From assembly GCF_028291745.1 (NCBI RefSeq), contig NZ_JAQGNQ010000039.1:1-32575 (forward strand): a stretch of DNA of 32,575 nt, in the 5' to 3' direction. A model generated the notes under the pieces. It saw only the letters and a list, made by a program, of their open reading frames with translations. It had not been told where the DNA came from and searched no databases. Made by a program: the position numbers and the translations under genes. How positions within the stretch are numbered: the first letter of the stretch is position 1; the number at the start of each line of letters is the position of its first letter. Below are positions 14,989 through 22,616 of the stretch, one piece after another. This DNA is from Ramlibacter sp. (GTDB taxonomy: Bacteria > Pseudomonadota > Gammaproteobacteria > Burkholderiales > Burkholderiaceae_C).

Positions 14989-15981
14989 ATGGCATCGATC
15001 CACCACCCGAGCCGCCGCCGCGCCATGCGCTTGCTGGCAGGGGTCTTGCTGGCCACGGCCGCCTGGGCCGCACAGGCGGACATTTTCCCGTCCAGGCCGA
15101 TCAAGTTCGTGGTGCCCTACCCGCCGGGGGGCGCCTCGGACGTGACGGCACGCCTGATCGCCGACAAGCTCGGTCCCATGCTGGGCCAGCCGGTGATCGT
15201 GGACAACCGGCCTGGTGCCAACGGCATCGTCGCGCTCGAGGCGGTGTCGAAGTCACCCGCCGACGGCTACACGATCCTCATGGGCAACGTGGGGCCGAAT
15301 GCGATCAACGCCGGCCTCTATCCAAAGCTGCCGTACGACCCGCTCAAGAGCTTCGCGCCAATCATGCTGACCACCACCGTGCCGCTCGTGCTCCTGGTCA
15401 ACCCCGCATCCGGCATCACCACCACGCAGCAGCTGGTCGCACAGGCCAAGGCCAGCCCCGGCAACGTGAAGTTCGCCTCCGGCGGCCTCGGCTCGGCGAC
15501 GCATTTGACGGCCGAACTGTTCAAGGACAAGGCGGGCATCGACATCGTCCACGTGCCCTACAAGGGAGACATGCCGGCCATGATCGACGTGATGGGCGGC
15601 CACGTGAACTTCACGTTCGCGACCGCCATCGCCGCCGCGCCCTTCATCGCGCAGGGGCGCGTGCGCGTTCTTGCAACGGCGTCCCGGGCGCGGCCGAAGT
15701 CGCTGGCGCAGTACCCCACGGTCGCCGAGGCCGGCCTGGCGGATTTCGAGTCCACCTCGTGGGGCGGCGTGCTGGCCCCCGCGGGCACGCCACAGCCCGT
15801 GATCGCGCTGCTGCACGACCGCCTGGCCAAGGTGATGGAGCTGCCGGACTTGCGCGAGAAGCTGGAGAAAATGGGCGTGGAGGTCGTCGGCAGCACGCCC
15901 GAGCAGTTCGCCGGCTACCTTCGCTCCGAGATCGTGAAGTGGACGACCGTGATCAAGGCCGCCGGCGTCACCGCCGAATAA
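14989..15981 (+). CDS. Bug/TctC-family substrate-binding protein, module B
   Basis: A 330-residue protein preceded by a GAGGAGA ribosome binding site. The N-terminus is long and basic (HHPSRRRAMRLLAG) and ends in a signal cleavage region AWAAQADI; an internal ATG (MRLLAG) is an alternative start. Bug hallmarks are FPSRPIKFVVPYPPGGASDV (ligand loop), VIVDNRPGANGIVALE, SPADGYTILMG, PYDPLKSFAPIMLT, FASGGLGSATHLTAELF and the C-terminal EIVKWTTVIKAAGV. It sits between the FAD oxidoreductase and the DenD-like gene, so it probably delivers or senses the operon's acid substrate. No membrane permease genes are nearby. Confidence 0.93.
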   Translation: MASIHHPSRRRAMRLLAGVLLATAAWAAQADIFPSRPIKFVVPYPPGGASDVTARLIADKLGPMLGQPVIVDNRPGANGIVALEAVSKSPADGYTILMGNVGPNAINAGLYPKLPYDPLKSFAPIMLTTTVPLVLLVNPASGITTTQQLVAQAKASPGNVKFASGGLGSATHLTAELFKDKAGIDIVHVPYKGDMPAMIDVMGGHVNFTFATAIAAAPFIAQGRVRVLATASRARPKSLAQYPTVAEAGLADFESTSWGGVLAPAGTPQPVIALLHDRLAKVMELPDLREKLEKMGVEVVGSTPEQFAGYLRSEIVKWTTVIKAAGVTAE

Positions 15982-16078
15982 CCGACCGACAGGGGCCCGG
16001 CCGCGGGTGGGCGTTGCATCCGACAGTGCGTGCAGCGTCCCACGCGGCGACGCCGCACAGCACCGAAAGAATTGCCAG

Positions 16079-17089
16079 ATGAACATCCTGATCACCGGAG
16101 GCTGCGGCTTCCTGGGCGCCCGCCTCGCCCGCACGCTACTGGCCACGGGCAAGCTCGCCCTCGCCGGCGGCGCTGCCCAGACCATCACCAGCGTCACCCT
16201 GATCGACCGCGCTGCGCCCCCGCAGGACCTGCAGGCCGACCGGCGCGTGCGCTTCGTCGGCGGCGACCTCAACGAGCTGCTCGCCGCGCGCCAGCAGCCG
16301 GAACAGGGCATCGATTGCGTGTTCCACCTGCTCGCGGCTGTCAGCGGCGAGTGCGAGGCCGACTTCGACCTCGGCATGCGCAGCAATTTCGGCGCCACCT
16401 CCGCCTTGCTGGAGAACTGTCGTGCTCTCGGCACACAGCCCACCGTGGTGTTCGCCAGCTCGCTGGCGGTGTTCGGCAAGCTGCCGGACCGGCCGGCGCC
16501 CACGCAGATCGACGACTTCAGCCTGCCCACGCCGCAAAGCAGCTACGGCATCCAGAAGTTCATCGGCGAGCAGCTGATGGCGGACTACGGCCGCAAGAAG
16601 TTCATCCGCGCGCGCAGCGTGCGCCTGATGACGGTGAGCGTGCGGCCGGGGCGGCCCAACGGCGCCGCGTCGGGCTTCCTGTCCGGCATGCTGCGCGAGC
16701 CGCTCGCGGGACTGCGCGCGCAGGTGCCCGTGGCCGCCTCCACGGTGGTCGCGCTCGCCTCCCCCGGGCGCACCATCGAAGGCATCATCCGCGCCGCCGA
16801 GGCTTCGGACGCCGAATGGGGTCCGCTCACCGCCGTCAACCTGCCGGCGCTGCGCACGACCGTGGGCGACATGGCCGCAGCCCTGCAGCGCGTGGCCGGC
16901 ACCGATGCCACCGGCCTGCTGCACTGGACGCCGGATCCCGCCATCGAGCGGCTCGTGAGCAGTTGGCCCGGCGACGTGAAGTCAGCCCGCGCGCGCGCAC
17001 TGGGCCTGCTGCCTGACCTCGACTTCGAGAGCGTGGTGCGCGAGTACGTGCGCGAGAACCCGCAGGCGGTCACGCTGCCGGTGCATTGA
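16079..17089 (+). CDS. denD: D-erythronate dehydrogenase-like SDR (DenD family)
   Basis: A 336-residue extended short-chain dehydrogenase; the ATG of MNILITGGCGFLG is chosen because the NAD-binding motif starts there (GGCGFLG, residues 7-13). Other features: VRFVGGDLNE (Asp of the adenine pocket), VFHLLAAVSGECEADFDLG, VVFASSLAVFG, and the catalytic pair Tyr156/Lys160 in SSYGIQKFIGE. The segment RSVRLMTVSVRPGRPNGAASGF is typical of DenD, which oxidises D-erythronate (or similar C4 acids) at C2 to the 2-oxo acid with NAD. The next gene, overlapping by one base, encodes an OtnK-like kinase, the usual partner in tetronate catabolism, which strengthens the call. Exact substrate stereochemistry cannot be read. 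Confidence 0.85.
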   Translation: MNILITGGCGFLGARLARTLLATGKLALAGGAAQTITSVTLIDRAAPPQDLQADRRVRFVGGDLNELLAARQQPEQGIDCVFHLLAAVSGECEADFDLGMRSNFGATSALLENCRALGTQPTVVFASSLAVFGKLPDRPAPTQIDDFSLPTPQSSYGIQKFIGEQLMADYGRKKFIRARSVRLMTVSVRPGRPNGAASGFLSGMLREPLAGLRAQVPVAASTVVALASPGRTIEGIIRAAEASDAEWGPLTAVNLPALRTTVGDMAAALQRVAGTDATGLLHWTPDPAIERLVSSWPGDVKSARARALGLLPDLDFESVVREYVRENPQAVTLPVH

Positions 17090-18357
17090 TGGCGCAGGTG
17101 CTCCTCGGCTGCATCGCCGACGATTTCACTGGCGCCACCGACCTCGCGAACAGCCTGGTGCGCGGCGGCATGCGCGTCGTGCAGACCGTGGGCGTGCCGG
17201 CTTCGCCGCTGGGCAGCGCTGCCGACGCCGTGGTGATCGCGCTCAAGTCGCGCACCATTCCGGCGGCGCAAGCGATCGCGCAGTCCCTTGCCGCCCTGCG
17301 CTGGCTGCAGGCGCAGGGCTGCCGTCAATTCTTCTTCAAGTACTGCTCCACTTTCGACAGCACGCCCGCCGGCAACATCGGCCCCGTCGCCGAGGCGCTG
17401 ATGGACCACCTGGGCGTCGACTTCACCGTCGCCACGCCGGCGTTCCCGGACAACGGGCGCACGGTCTTCCAGGGGCACCTGTTCGTGGGCGACGTGCTGC
17501 TGAACGAATCCGGCATGCAGAACCATCCCCTCACGCCGATGAAGGACCCAAATCTTGTGCGGGTGCTGCAGGCGCAGTGCCGGCGCAGGGTGGGTCTGCT
17601 CGATCACGCGACGGTCGCCCGCGGAGCCGAGGCGATCGGCGAACGCAGGGTGGCGTTGAAAGCAGCCGGCGTAGGCGTCGCCATCGCCGACGCGATGACC
17701 AACGAGGACCTGTTGCGCCTGGGCGCCGCGCTCAAGGACCTGCCACTGGTGACCGGGGGTTCCGGCCTCGCCCTCGGCCTGCCGGCCAACTTCGGCCTGA
17801 AGCCCTCGGACGCCGCCTCGGAACTGCCGCGCGCGCGCGGATCGCGCGCGATCGTATCGGGCAGCTGCTCCGACGCGACCAAGCGCCAGCTGGCCGACTT
17901 TGTGGCGCTCGGTGGAGCGGCGCTGGCGATCGATCCGCTGCGGCTCGCCAGCGATCAACCAGTCGTGCAGGAAGCGCTGGCATGGGCGGCGGCGCGGCTC
18001 GCGCGCGGTCCGGTGCTGGTGTACTCCACCGCCGCAGCCGGCGTCGTGAAGGCGGTCCAGGGCCGGCTCGGCTCGGAAGGCGCGGGCGCGCTGGTCGAAC
18101 GGGCCCTGGCCATGATCGCGTCCGGGCTGGTCGAATGCGGCGTGCGCCAGCTGGTGGTGGCCGGCGGCGAGACCTCCGGCGCCTGCGTCCAGGCGCTCGG
18201 CATCGAGCAGCTGCAGATCGGGCCGCAGATCGATCCCGGGGTGCCCTGGTGTCACGCGGCCGCGCGCCACGCGCCCGGCGGACTGCACGTCGCCCTGAAG
18301 TCCGGCAACTTCGGCAGCGACGACTTCTTCACCAAGGCCTTCGCCATGCTGGCCTGA
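17089..18357 (+). CDS. otnK: 3-oxo-tetronate kinase-like protein (OtnK, four-carbon acid sugar kinase family)
   Basis: A 422-residue DUF1537-type kinase. Start at the ATG overlapping the denD stop (TGATG). The N-terminal domain opens with LLGCIADDFTGATDLANSLV, the family hallmark, followed by FFFKYCSTFDSTPAGNIGPV and ATPAFPDNGRTVFQGHLFV. The C-terminal nucleotide-binding domain shows AIVSGSCSDATKRQL, LVYSTAA, VVAGGETSGACVQALG and GVPWC. In known pathways OtnK phosphorylates 3-oxo-tetronate to the 4-phosphate, which OtnC decarboxylates to dihydroxyacetone phosphate. Here OtnC is absent and OtnI is only a fragment, so the pathway is incomplete within the window. Confidence 0.9.
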   Translation: MAQVLLGCIADDFTGATDLANSLVRGGMRVVQTVGVPASPLGSAADAVVIALKSRTIPAAQAIAQSLAALRWLQAQGCRQFFFKYCSTFDSTPAGNIGPVAEALMDHLGVDFTVATPAFPDNGRTVFQGHLFVGDVLLNESGMQNHPLTPMKDPNLVRVLQAQCRRRVGLLDHATVARGAEAIGERRVALKAAGVGVAIADAMTNEDLLRLGAALKDLPLVTGGSGLALGLPANFGLKPSDAASELPRARGSRAIVSGSCSDATKRQLADFVALGGAALAIDPLRLASDQPVVQEALAWAAARLARGPVLVYSTAAAGVVKAVQGRLGSEGAGALVERALAMIASGLVECGVRQLVVAGGETSGACVQALGIEQLQIGPQIDPGVPWCHAAARHAPGGLHVALKSGNFGSDDFFTKAFAMLA

Positions 18358-18367
18358 GGAGACCCCC

Positions 18368-18442
18368 GCGCCGCGCTTTGCCGCCAATCTGTCGATGCTC
18401 TATCCCGAGCACGCCTTCCTGGACCGCTTCGGCGCAGTCGCG
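18368..18442 (+). pseudogene. otnI: N-terminal fragment of an OtnI-like 2-oxo-tetronate/hydroxypyruvate isomerase
   Basis: Eleven bases after the otnK stop, one frame reads PRFAANLSMLYPEHAFLDRF and then GAVA, matching the N-terminus of OtnI/Hyi isomerases (usually MPRFAANLSMLFxExxFLDRFxAAA). The start codon position carries GCG instead of ATG, and similarity ends abruptly at about 18442 after 25 codons. The sequence that follows in that frame is not isomerase-like. The gene was therefore cut and probably replaced by the DNA carrying the next, opposite-strand operon. Its position confirms that the cluster once had the order denD, otnK, otnI. Nothing further is assignable between 18443 and 18611. 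Confidence 0.75.
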
Positions 18443-18611
18443 TGCTATTCAATTCGCCGCCGACTCCTGGTCGTTTCGGCAATTTCGCGCGGGAACGGGG
18501 CAGCGGCGACACGCGGCCGCTCCAGTCCTGGGCAAGATCCATTTCGGTCTGCGAGGCGCGACGCCAACTCTGGCTCGAGCGACTGGTGCATCTTAAGCAC
18601 GAGGCGGGCCG

Positions 18612-19445
18612 TCAGGTTGTCTGCGCGTGAGGTTCGAAGAAACGAACCAGGAGCGGTGCGAGCGCCGTGGGCTTCAAATCGTGCGTTTGGCCCTCCAGCA
18701 CCACGCAATGAGCAGAAGGAAGCGCGGCGCACAACGCGCGATTCCCGTTTTGCATCCACGGCGGGCTCTTGCCGCCGATAACGACCTGAGCGAGGGTTGT
18801 AAGTGCTTCCCACTCGGAGCCGTCCAGGGGCTGGCCGCGCTGGTATCTCTCCACAATCGCGCCGTCGTACGGAAGCGTATGTGCAACGGCCTTCAGTTTG
18901 GACCAGAACGGTAGGATGGGCATGACAGCCACGGCTAACCGTGGGAGGCCGATCGACTTGAGGAACGTGCGCACTGCCGTGCCGCTCGAGCCGCGCGAGA
19001 CAGCTTCTGCGATCTGCCCCCAGTCTTTTTGGGTTGGCTCGTGGCCACCCTCAACGATGCACGGCGCCTCGTAAACTGAAACCTTTCTAATTTTCTCCGG
19101 ATGCACAGCTGCATACTTCAGCGCCAGCAGCGCGCCGGACGACATCCCCCACAAGCACACGCTGCCGCCGGCCGCCTCGACAACGGCATCGAGGTCCTCG
19201 AGCTCGCGCTGGACCGCGTAACGGTTGCTGTCGGCGCTGAGCCCACGCCCGCGGCGGTCATATTGGTACACACGGAAGTGCTTGGCTAGGCAGCTTGCAA
19301 GTGCATCGCCCGGACCCATCCCGCTGTAGCACAACGCACCGTCCACGAGCACGACGGCAGGCCCTGTGCCGCTCCTATGCAATGCGATTCGGGTACCGTC
19401 GGCCGAAGTGACGCCACCTGCTGTTCTGGTGTGGTCAATGCTCAT
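18612..19445 (-). CDS. Alpha/beta hydrolase of an ArsR-SRPBCC operon
   Basis: A 277-residue alpha/beta-hydrolase. The start ATG overlaps the stop of the SRPBCC gene (ATGA, 4 bp). Fold markers are VVLVDGALCYSGMGP (oxyanion region; no classical HG), VYQYDRRGRGLSAD, the nucleophile elbow GMSSG with Ser102, KVSVYEAPCIV and, near the end, the catalytic His in EGQTHDLKP. The expected acid region reads VVIGGKSPPWM. This combination marks a family often found downstream of ArsR/SRPBCC pairs in Gram-positive and proteobacterial genomes; substrates are not established. No signal peptide, so cytosolic. Codon use is less GC-rich than in modules B and C, and the operon interrupts the otn cluster, so transfer is likely. 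Confidence 0.88.
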   Translation of the reverse strand: MSIDHTRTAGGVTSADGTRIALHRSGTGPAVVLVDGALCYSGMGPGDALASCLAKHFRVYQYDRRGRGLSADSNRYAVQRELEDLDAVVEAAGGSVCLWGMSSGALLALKYAAVHPEKIRKVSVYEAPCIVEGGHEPTQKDWGQIAEAVSRGSSGTAVRTFLKSIGLPRLAVAVMPILPFWSKLKAVAHTLPYDGAIVERYQRGQPLDGSEWEALTTLAQVVIGGKSPPWMQNGNRALCAALPSAHCVVLEGQTHDLKPTALAPLLVRFFEPHAQTT

Positions 19446-19954
19446 GCAGCGCCACCTTGAAGGGACCTGACAAGTCGGTCCAAGTTGGCCAGCGTGCGCC
19501 CCGTGCCCTCGTCCACGCGCATGGCCAACAGCGAGTCCCGATCCTCAGGCAAGGCGCAATCGATAGTCATGGCAAATCCCGTGCACGTACCTTGATCGGT
19601 GAACAGGAGCGTGGAAGTAGCGGACCTACCAACGGCGAGGTCTACACGCATGACCAAGCGCTCGGGCGGTGCAATCTCCTGATACACACCCGTGAACTCG
19701 TGACCGCCGGAGCTGGACGGGTTCACGAATCGGAAGCGTCCACCAGGCCTCAGGTCGATTTCGCAGGCCTGAAGTGGCGTGCCGATCGGATCCCACCAGC
19801 GGCTCACGTGCTGGGGCTGCGTCCAGGCTTCGAACACGAGCGTGCGCGGCGCTCCAAAAAAGCGCGTCATGAGGATTTGTCGCTCGTTCGGCAGAGTGAC
19901 ACTAAAGCCGCCTGCCGACGACGAGGCCTGGGTTGCATTACTTCTTTCCCGCAT
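19442..19954 (-). CDS. SRPBCC domain protein (AHSA1/START-like)
   Basis: A 170-residue protein from the ATG giving MRERSNATQA, which follows an AAGGGAAGG ribosome binding site; the frame extends 17 codons further upstream. It overlaps the ArsR gene by 17 bp and the hydrolase by 4 bp. AHSA1-type SRPBCC features are ILMTRFFGAPRTLVFEAWT, then PQHVSRWWDPIG, DLRPGGRFRFV, FTGVYQEIAPPERLVM, a STLLFTDQG strand and the C-terminal helix TLANLDRLVRSL. These proteins have a hydrophobic helix-grip cavity. ArsR-SRPBCC pairs are widespread; the partner may bind a small hydrophobic molecule or modulate the regulator. No membrane segment. Confidence 0.88.
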   Translation of the reverse strand: MRERSNATQASSSAGGFSVTLPNERQILMTRFFGAPRTLVFEAWTQPQHVSRWWDPIGTPLQACEIDLRPGGRFRFVNPSSSGGHEFTGVYQEIAPPERLVMRVDLAVGRSATSTLLFTDQGTCTGFAMTIDCALPEDRDSLLAMRVDEGTGRTLANLDRLVRSLQGGAA

Positions 19955-20300
19955 AGCCGCCTTCCCTTTGCTGCAATGTTTGTAGGTATGAGTCCAGCGA
20001 CTCAAGCCGCCCTGACCACGCTTCCGAGAACGAGGCGAGCCACAGCGTCACGTCGCGCAGCGGGGCAGCGACCAGCGCGCGAGGCCGCCTCTGCGCATCT
20101 CGCCTCGTGGCGACAAGCCCTGCGCGCTCAAGGACTCGCAGGTGTTTGGTGATGGATGGCTGCGAAATTCCAAACGGTATCGCCAGCTCGCCCACGTCCG
20201 CTTCGCCGAGATGCAAGCGCTCGAGGATGGCTCGACGAGTCGGGTGGGCCAACGCGGCGAACGTGAGACTGGGTCTGTCGGTGGGTACATCCATTGCCAT
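19938..20300 (-). CDS. ArsR-family transcriptional regulator
   Basis: A 120-residue winged-helix regulator (ATG at 20300, or two codons later at 20294). The core LTFAALAHPTRRAILERL, then GEADVGELAIPFGISQPSITKHLRVLERAGLV and the wing RDAQRRPRALVA, is standard for the ArsR subgroup paired with SRPBCC proteins. The metal-binding CVC motif of true ArsR is absent, so it probably does not sense arsenic. It is the first gene of the three-gene operon ArsR, SRPBCC, hydrolase, all overlapping. The -10 box ends about 6 bp before the first ATG and no Shine-Dalgarno is present, which suggests a leaderless mRNA. Confidence 0.92.
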   Translation of the reverse strand: MAMDVPTDRPSLTFAALAHPTRRAILERLHLGEADVGELAIPFGISQPSITKHLRVLERAGLVATRRDAQRRPRALVAAPLRDVTLWLASFSEAWSGRLESLDSYLQTLQQREGGYAGKK

Positions 20301-20306
20301 ATGGGT

Positions 20307-20336
20307 ATATTACCATCTGGGAATGTAAATGCGCAA
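20307..20336 (-). promoter_or_regulatory. Promoter of the ArsR operon with overlapping partial dyad
   Basis: Minus strand: TTGCGC (20336-20331) and TAATAT (20312-20307) with an 18-bp spacer. The predicted start site falls at or next to the first base of the ArsR start codon at 20300. An imperfect dyad with ATGG and CCAT arms at 20301-20316 overlaps the -10 box, as expected for autorepression by an ArsR-type protein. The A/T-rich island is conspicuous against its surroundings. Confidence 0.5.
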
Positions 20337-20629
20337 GCAACACCTGGGCAAACCTGTTCCTGAAAGGCTTGAGTGATTAGCGCCCCAGCACCCGCGGCGC
20401 GAAAAGGAGCCGCGAGATGGTCGACAGACGGAAGAGCCCAGGAAGAAGGTCAGGTAGTTCGTAGTGGCAGAAGGATTGGCGGCATCCGGAAAGTTGGCCG
20501 CTCGGATGAGTGGCCACAGCGGCGAGGTCGACGTGACTGCACCCGGGCTCCGGGTATCGATGCGGTGGCGCCTTGTACCGCTGTTCGGCGTCGCGCTCGC
20601 CCACGCTGCGCGACCGCGCCGCTTCGAAA
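20337..20629. other. Intergenic stretch without recognisable gene
   Basis: Short ORFs on both strands lack ribosome binding sites and domain-like sequence. It separates the ArsR promoter from the 3' end of the module C LysR gene. I see nothing assignable, apart from its lying at the boundary between a less GC-rich operon and a GC-rich one. Confidence 0.45.
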
Positions 20630-21526
20630 TCAGCCCACCAGATTGGGCGCGAGCGCACGGATTCGCGAGGCCACGTGTCGCGCGGCGCGTGACACAGGCC
20701 GCCGAGTGGTCAATGCCAGAGCGATCGTGCGGCGGATACCTGGGTTTACGACCTTGGCCGCTCCCACCTTGCCTCGGGCCAGCTCCTCCTGCACGGCCAT
20801 GAGCGGCAACAGGGTGTAGGCGTGGCCGGAGAGCGCCACGTCCGTCATGCTGCCCGAGCTGTCGACTTCCATGGCCACGTCTAGCCGCATGCCGTGACGG
20901 CGCGAGAGCTGGTCGAGAGTGGCCCTCAAGCCATTGGGCGTGGAAGGCAGGACCAGGGGGACGCCGCTAAGCGCCTTGAATGCAATGCTGGCGTGGCCAA
21001 GCAGCGGCGCCGCGGCCTTGCCAATCAGGTAGGTGTCAGCCGTGCCCAGCACCTCCTCGCCGCGCCCGGGCTTCGCCCCGTAGCGATTGATCACCGCGAG
21101 GTCCAAGCGTCCTGCGGCGAGTTGCTCGTCCAAGTTGCCGCTGAATCCTTCGGCCGCATGGAGGGTCACTCCGGGCGCGGTGGCACGAAGGTCGGCAAAC
21201 AGCAGCGGCAACAGCTGGCGGGCGAGCGAGGGCAACACGCCCACGTGCACTGTGCCGGTGGGCACCCCGGCCGATTCGGTTGCGATCGCCTCAAGCCGCT
21301 GCACCTGGTCCAACGCGCAGCGCACGTCGGGGAGCATACGCCGGCCGAATTCGGACAGCACCATGCCGCGGCCGGTGCGCTCGAACAGGCGATCGCCCCA
21401 CGCACTTTCCAGCGCCGCAATGTGCCGGCTGATCAGGGATTCGGCCAAGCCGGTGGCGGCGCCGGCGCGGGCCAGCGAGCCCTGCTCCGCCACGTGGACG
21501 AACGACTGCAGCTGCTTCAGGTTCAT
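20630..21526 (-). CDS. LysR-family transcriptional regulator, module C
   Basis: A 298-residue LysR-type regulator. The HTH covers residues 1-60 (MNLKQLQSFVHVAEQGSLAR, then AGAATGLAESLISRHIAALE) and the wing reads WGDRLFERTGRGMVLSEFG. The effector domain begins with PTGTVHVGVLPSLARQLLPL; later strands include RLDLAVINR and GHAYTLLPLMAVQEEL. This resembles Nac/Cbl-like LTTRs in the HTH wing. It is divergent from the Bug, acyl-CoA synthetase, crotonase, ALDH operon across 99 bp, so it very likely regulates it. A TGCA-N6-TGCA palindrome lies 4 bp upstream of its start codon. Confidence 0.93.
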   Translation of the reverse strand: MNLKQLQSFVHVAEQGSLARAGAATGLAESLISRHIAALESAWGDRLFERTGRGMVLSEFGRRMLPDVRCALDQVQRLEAIATESAGVPTGTVHVGVLPSLARQLLPLLFADLRATAPGVTLHAAEGFSGNLDEQLAAGRLDLAVINRYGAKPGRGEEVLGTADTYLIGKAAAPLLGHASIAFKALSGVPLVLPSTPNGLRATLDQLSRRHGMRLDVAMEVDSSGSMTDVALSGHAYTLLPLMAVQEELARGKVGAAKVVNPGIRRTIALALTTRRPVSRAARHVASRIRALAPNLVG

Positions 21527-21529
21527 GCC

Positions 21530-21543
21530 TGCACTTTAATGCA
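21530..21543. promoter_or_regulatory. Short palindrome upstream of the module C lysR
   Basis: TGCA-CTTTAA-TGCA, a 14-bp element whose 4-bp arms are themselves self-complementary, ends 4 bp from the lysR start codon in the divergent region to the Bug gene. It would overlap the lysR translation start region, which fits autorepression. Support is by position and symmetry only. Confidence 0.3.
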
Positions 21544-21625
21544 AGGCTGAATTGCCTCGTTTGCCCTTTCTGACAACCCCCAGTGGCGCCTAAGCTGCCC
21601 CCGAATCAATCAGGAGACATCAGCG

Positions 21626-22603
21626 ATGCGCCTTCCTCGTCTGCTCTACGCCGCGGCCGCGACCCTGCTCCTGGTTGCACCGGGTGCCCAGGCCCAGGAC
21701 TCCTATCCCCGCCAGCCGGTCACGTTGGTCGCGCCTTTTCCTGCTGGCGGGCCAACCGACGCCATGGCGCGCGTGCTCGCACAGCAGCTCGGAGAACGGC
21801 TTGGCCAGCCCGTGATCGTCGAAAACAAAGGTGGCGCCGGCGGGGGCATCGCCGCCGAGGCAGTAGCGCGTGCGACTCCCGATGGCTACACCCTGTTCTT
21901 CGGCACCACCGGCACACTTGCGATCAACCCCAGCCTCTATCGGCACCTGCGCTACGACCCGGTGAAGGACTTCGCGCCGGTGAGCCTGATGGCCACCACA
22001 ATGAACGTGCTCGTGGTCAACCCCCGCCTAGCCGCCGACGACTTGTCCGGCCTGATCAAACTCGCCAAGGACAAGCCCGGCGATCTCACCTTCGGCTCCG
22101 CGGGCAACGGCAGCTCCAACCACCTCTCGGGCGAGCTGTTCCGCACCGAGGCGGGCGGCTTGCAGATCACACACGTGCCTTACAAGGGCAGCGCGCCGGC
22201 GCTGGTCGACCTGTTGGGTGGCCGCATCTCGATGATGTTCGACACGATCTCGCAGCAGACGCAAAACATCGCGCTGGGCAAGGTTCGCGCACTGGCCGTC
22301 ACGGGGCCGAAACGCTCGCCTTTGCTGCCCCAGGTGCCGACCGCGCAGGAAGCAGGCCTGAAGAATTTCGATGTGACCATCTGGTTTGGCGTGTTGGCGC
22401 CGGCGGGTACGCCAGTTCCCATCCTGGACCGCCTCAGCCGCGACATCCGTGCGGTGATGGAGACCGCCGATATGAAGAAGCTGATGCTGGCACAGGGCGC
22501 GGAGGCCAAGCCAACCACGCCCGCTGAATTCTCGGCCCTGATCAAGCATGACATCTCCAAGTGGGGCCCGGTGGTCAAAGCCTGCGGCGCCTCCCTCGAC
22601 TAA
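21626..22603 (+). CDS. Bug/TctC-family substrate-binding protein, module C
   Basis: A 325-residue periplasmic protein with a good ribosome binding site (CAGGAGA). The Sec signal peptide MRLPRLLYAAAATLLLVAPG ends at AQAQ. Bug features are YPRQPVTLVAPFPAGGPTDAM (ligand loop with Asp), VIVENKGGAGGGIAAE, TPDGYTLFFG, RYDPVKDFAPVSLM, FGSAGNGSSNHLSGELF and the C-terminal DISKWGPVVKACGA. It is the first gene of the module C operon and ends 13 bp before the acyl-CoA synthetase start. If it supplies the pathway, its ligand would be an organic acid that is then activated with CoA. No TctAB genes nearby. Confidence 0.93.
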   Translation: MRLPRLLYAAAATLLLVAPGAQAQDSYPRQPVTLVAPFPAGGPTDAMARVLAQQLGERLGQPVIVENKGGAGGGIAAEAVARATPDGYTLFFGTTGTLAINPSLYRHLRYDPVKDFAPVSLMATTMNVLVVNPRLAADDLSGLIKLAKDKPGDLTFGSAGNGSSNHLSGELFRTEAGGLQITHVPYKGSAPALVDLLGGRISMMFDTISQQTQNIALGKVRALAVTGPKRSPLLPQVPTAQEAGLKNFDVTIWFGVLAPAGTPVPILDRLSRDIRAVMETADMKKLMLAQGAEAKPTTPAEFSALIKHDISKWGPVVKACGASLD

Positions 22604-22616
22604 GGACTCCCTAAAA

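Noticed and set aside
13740..16082. A 780-codon plus-strand frame
   Set aside because: It runs through the FAD oxidoreductase and Bug genes in a shifted frame and is composed mostly of R, G, A and P; both real genes have strong motifs in the other frame.
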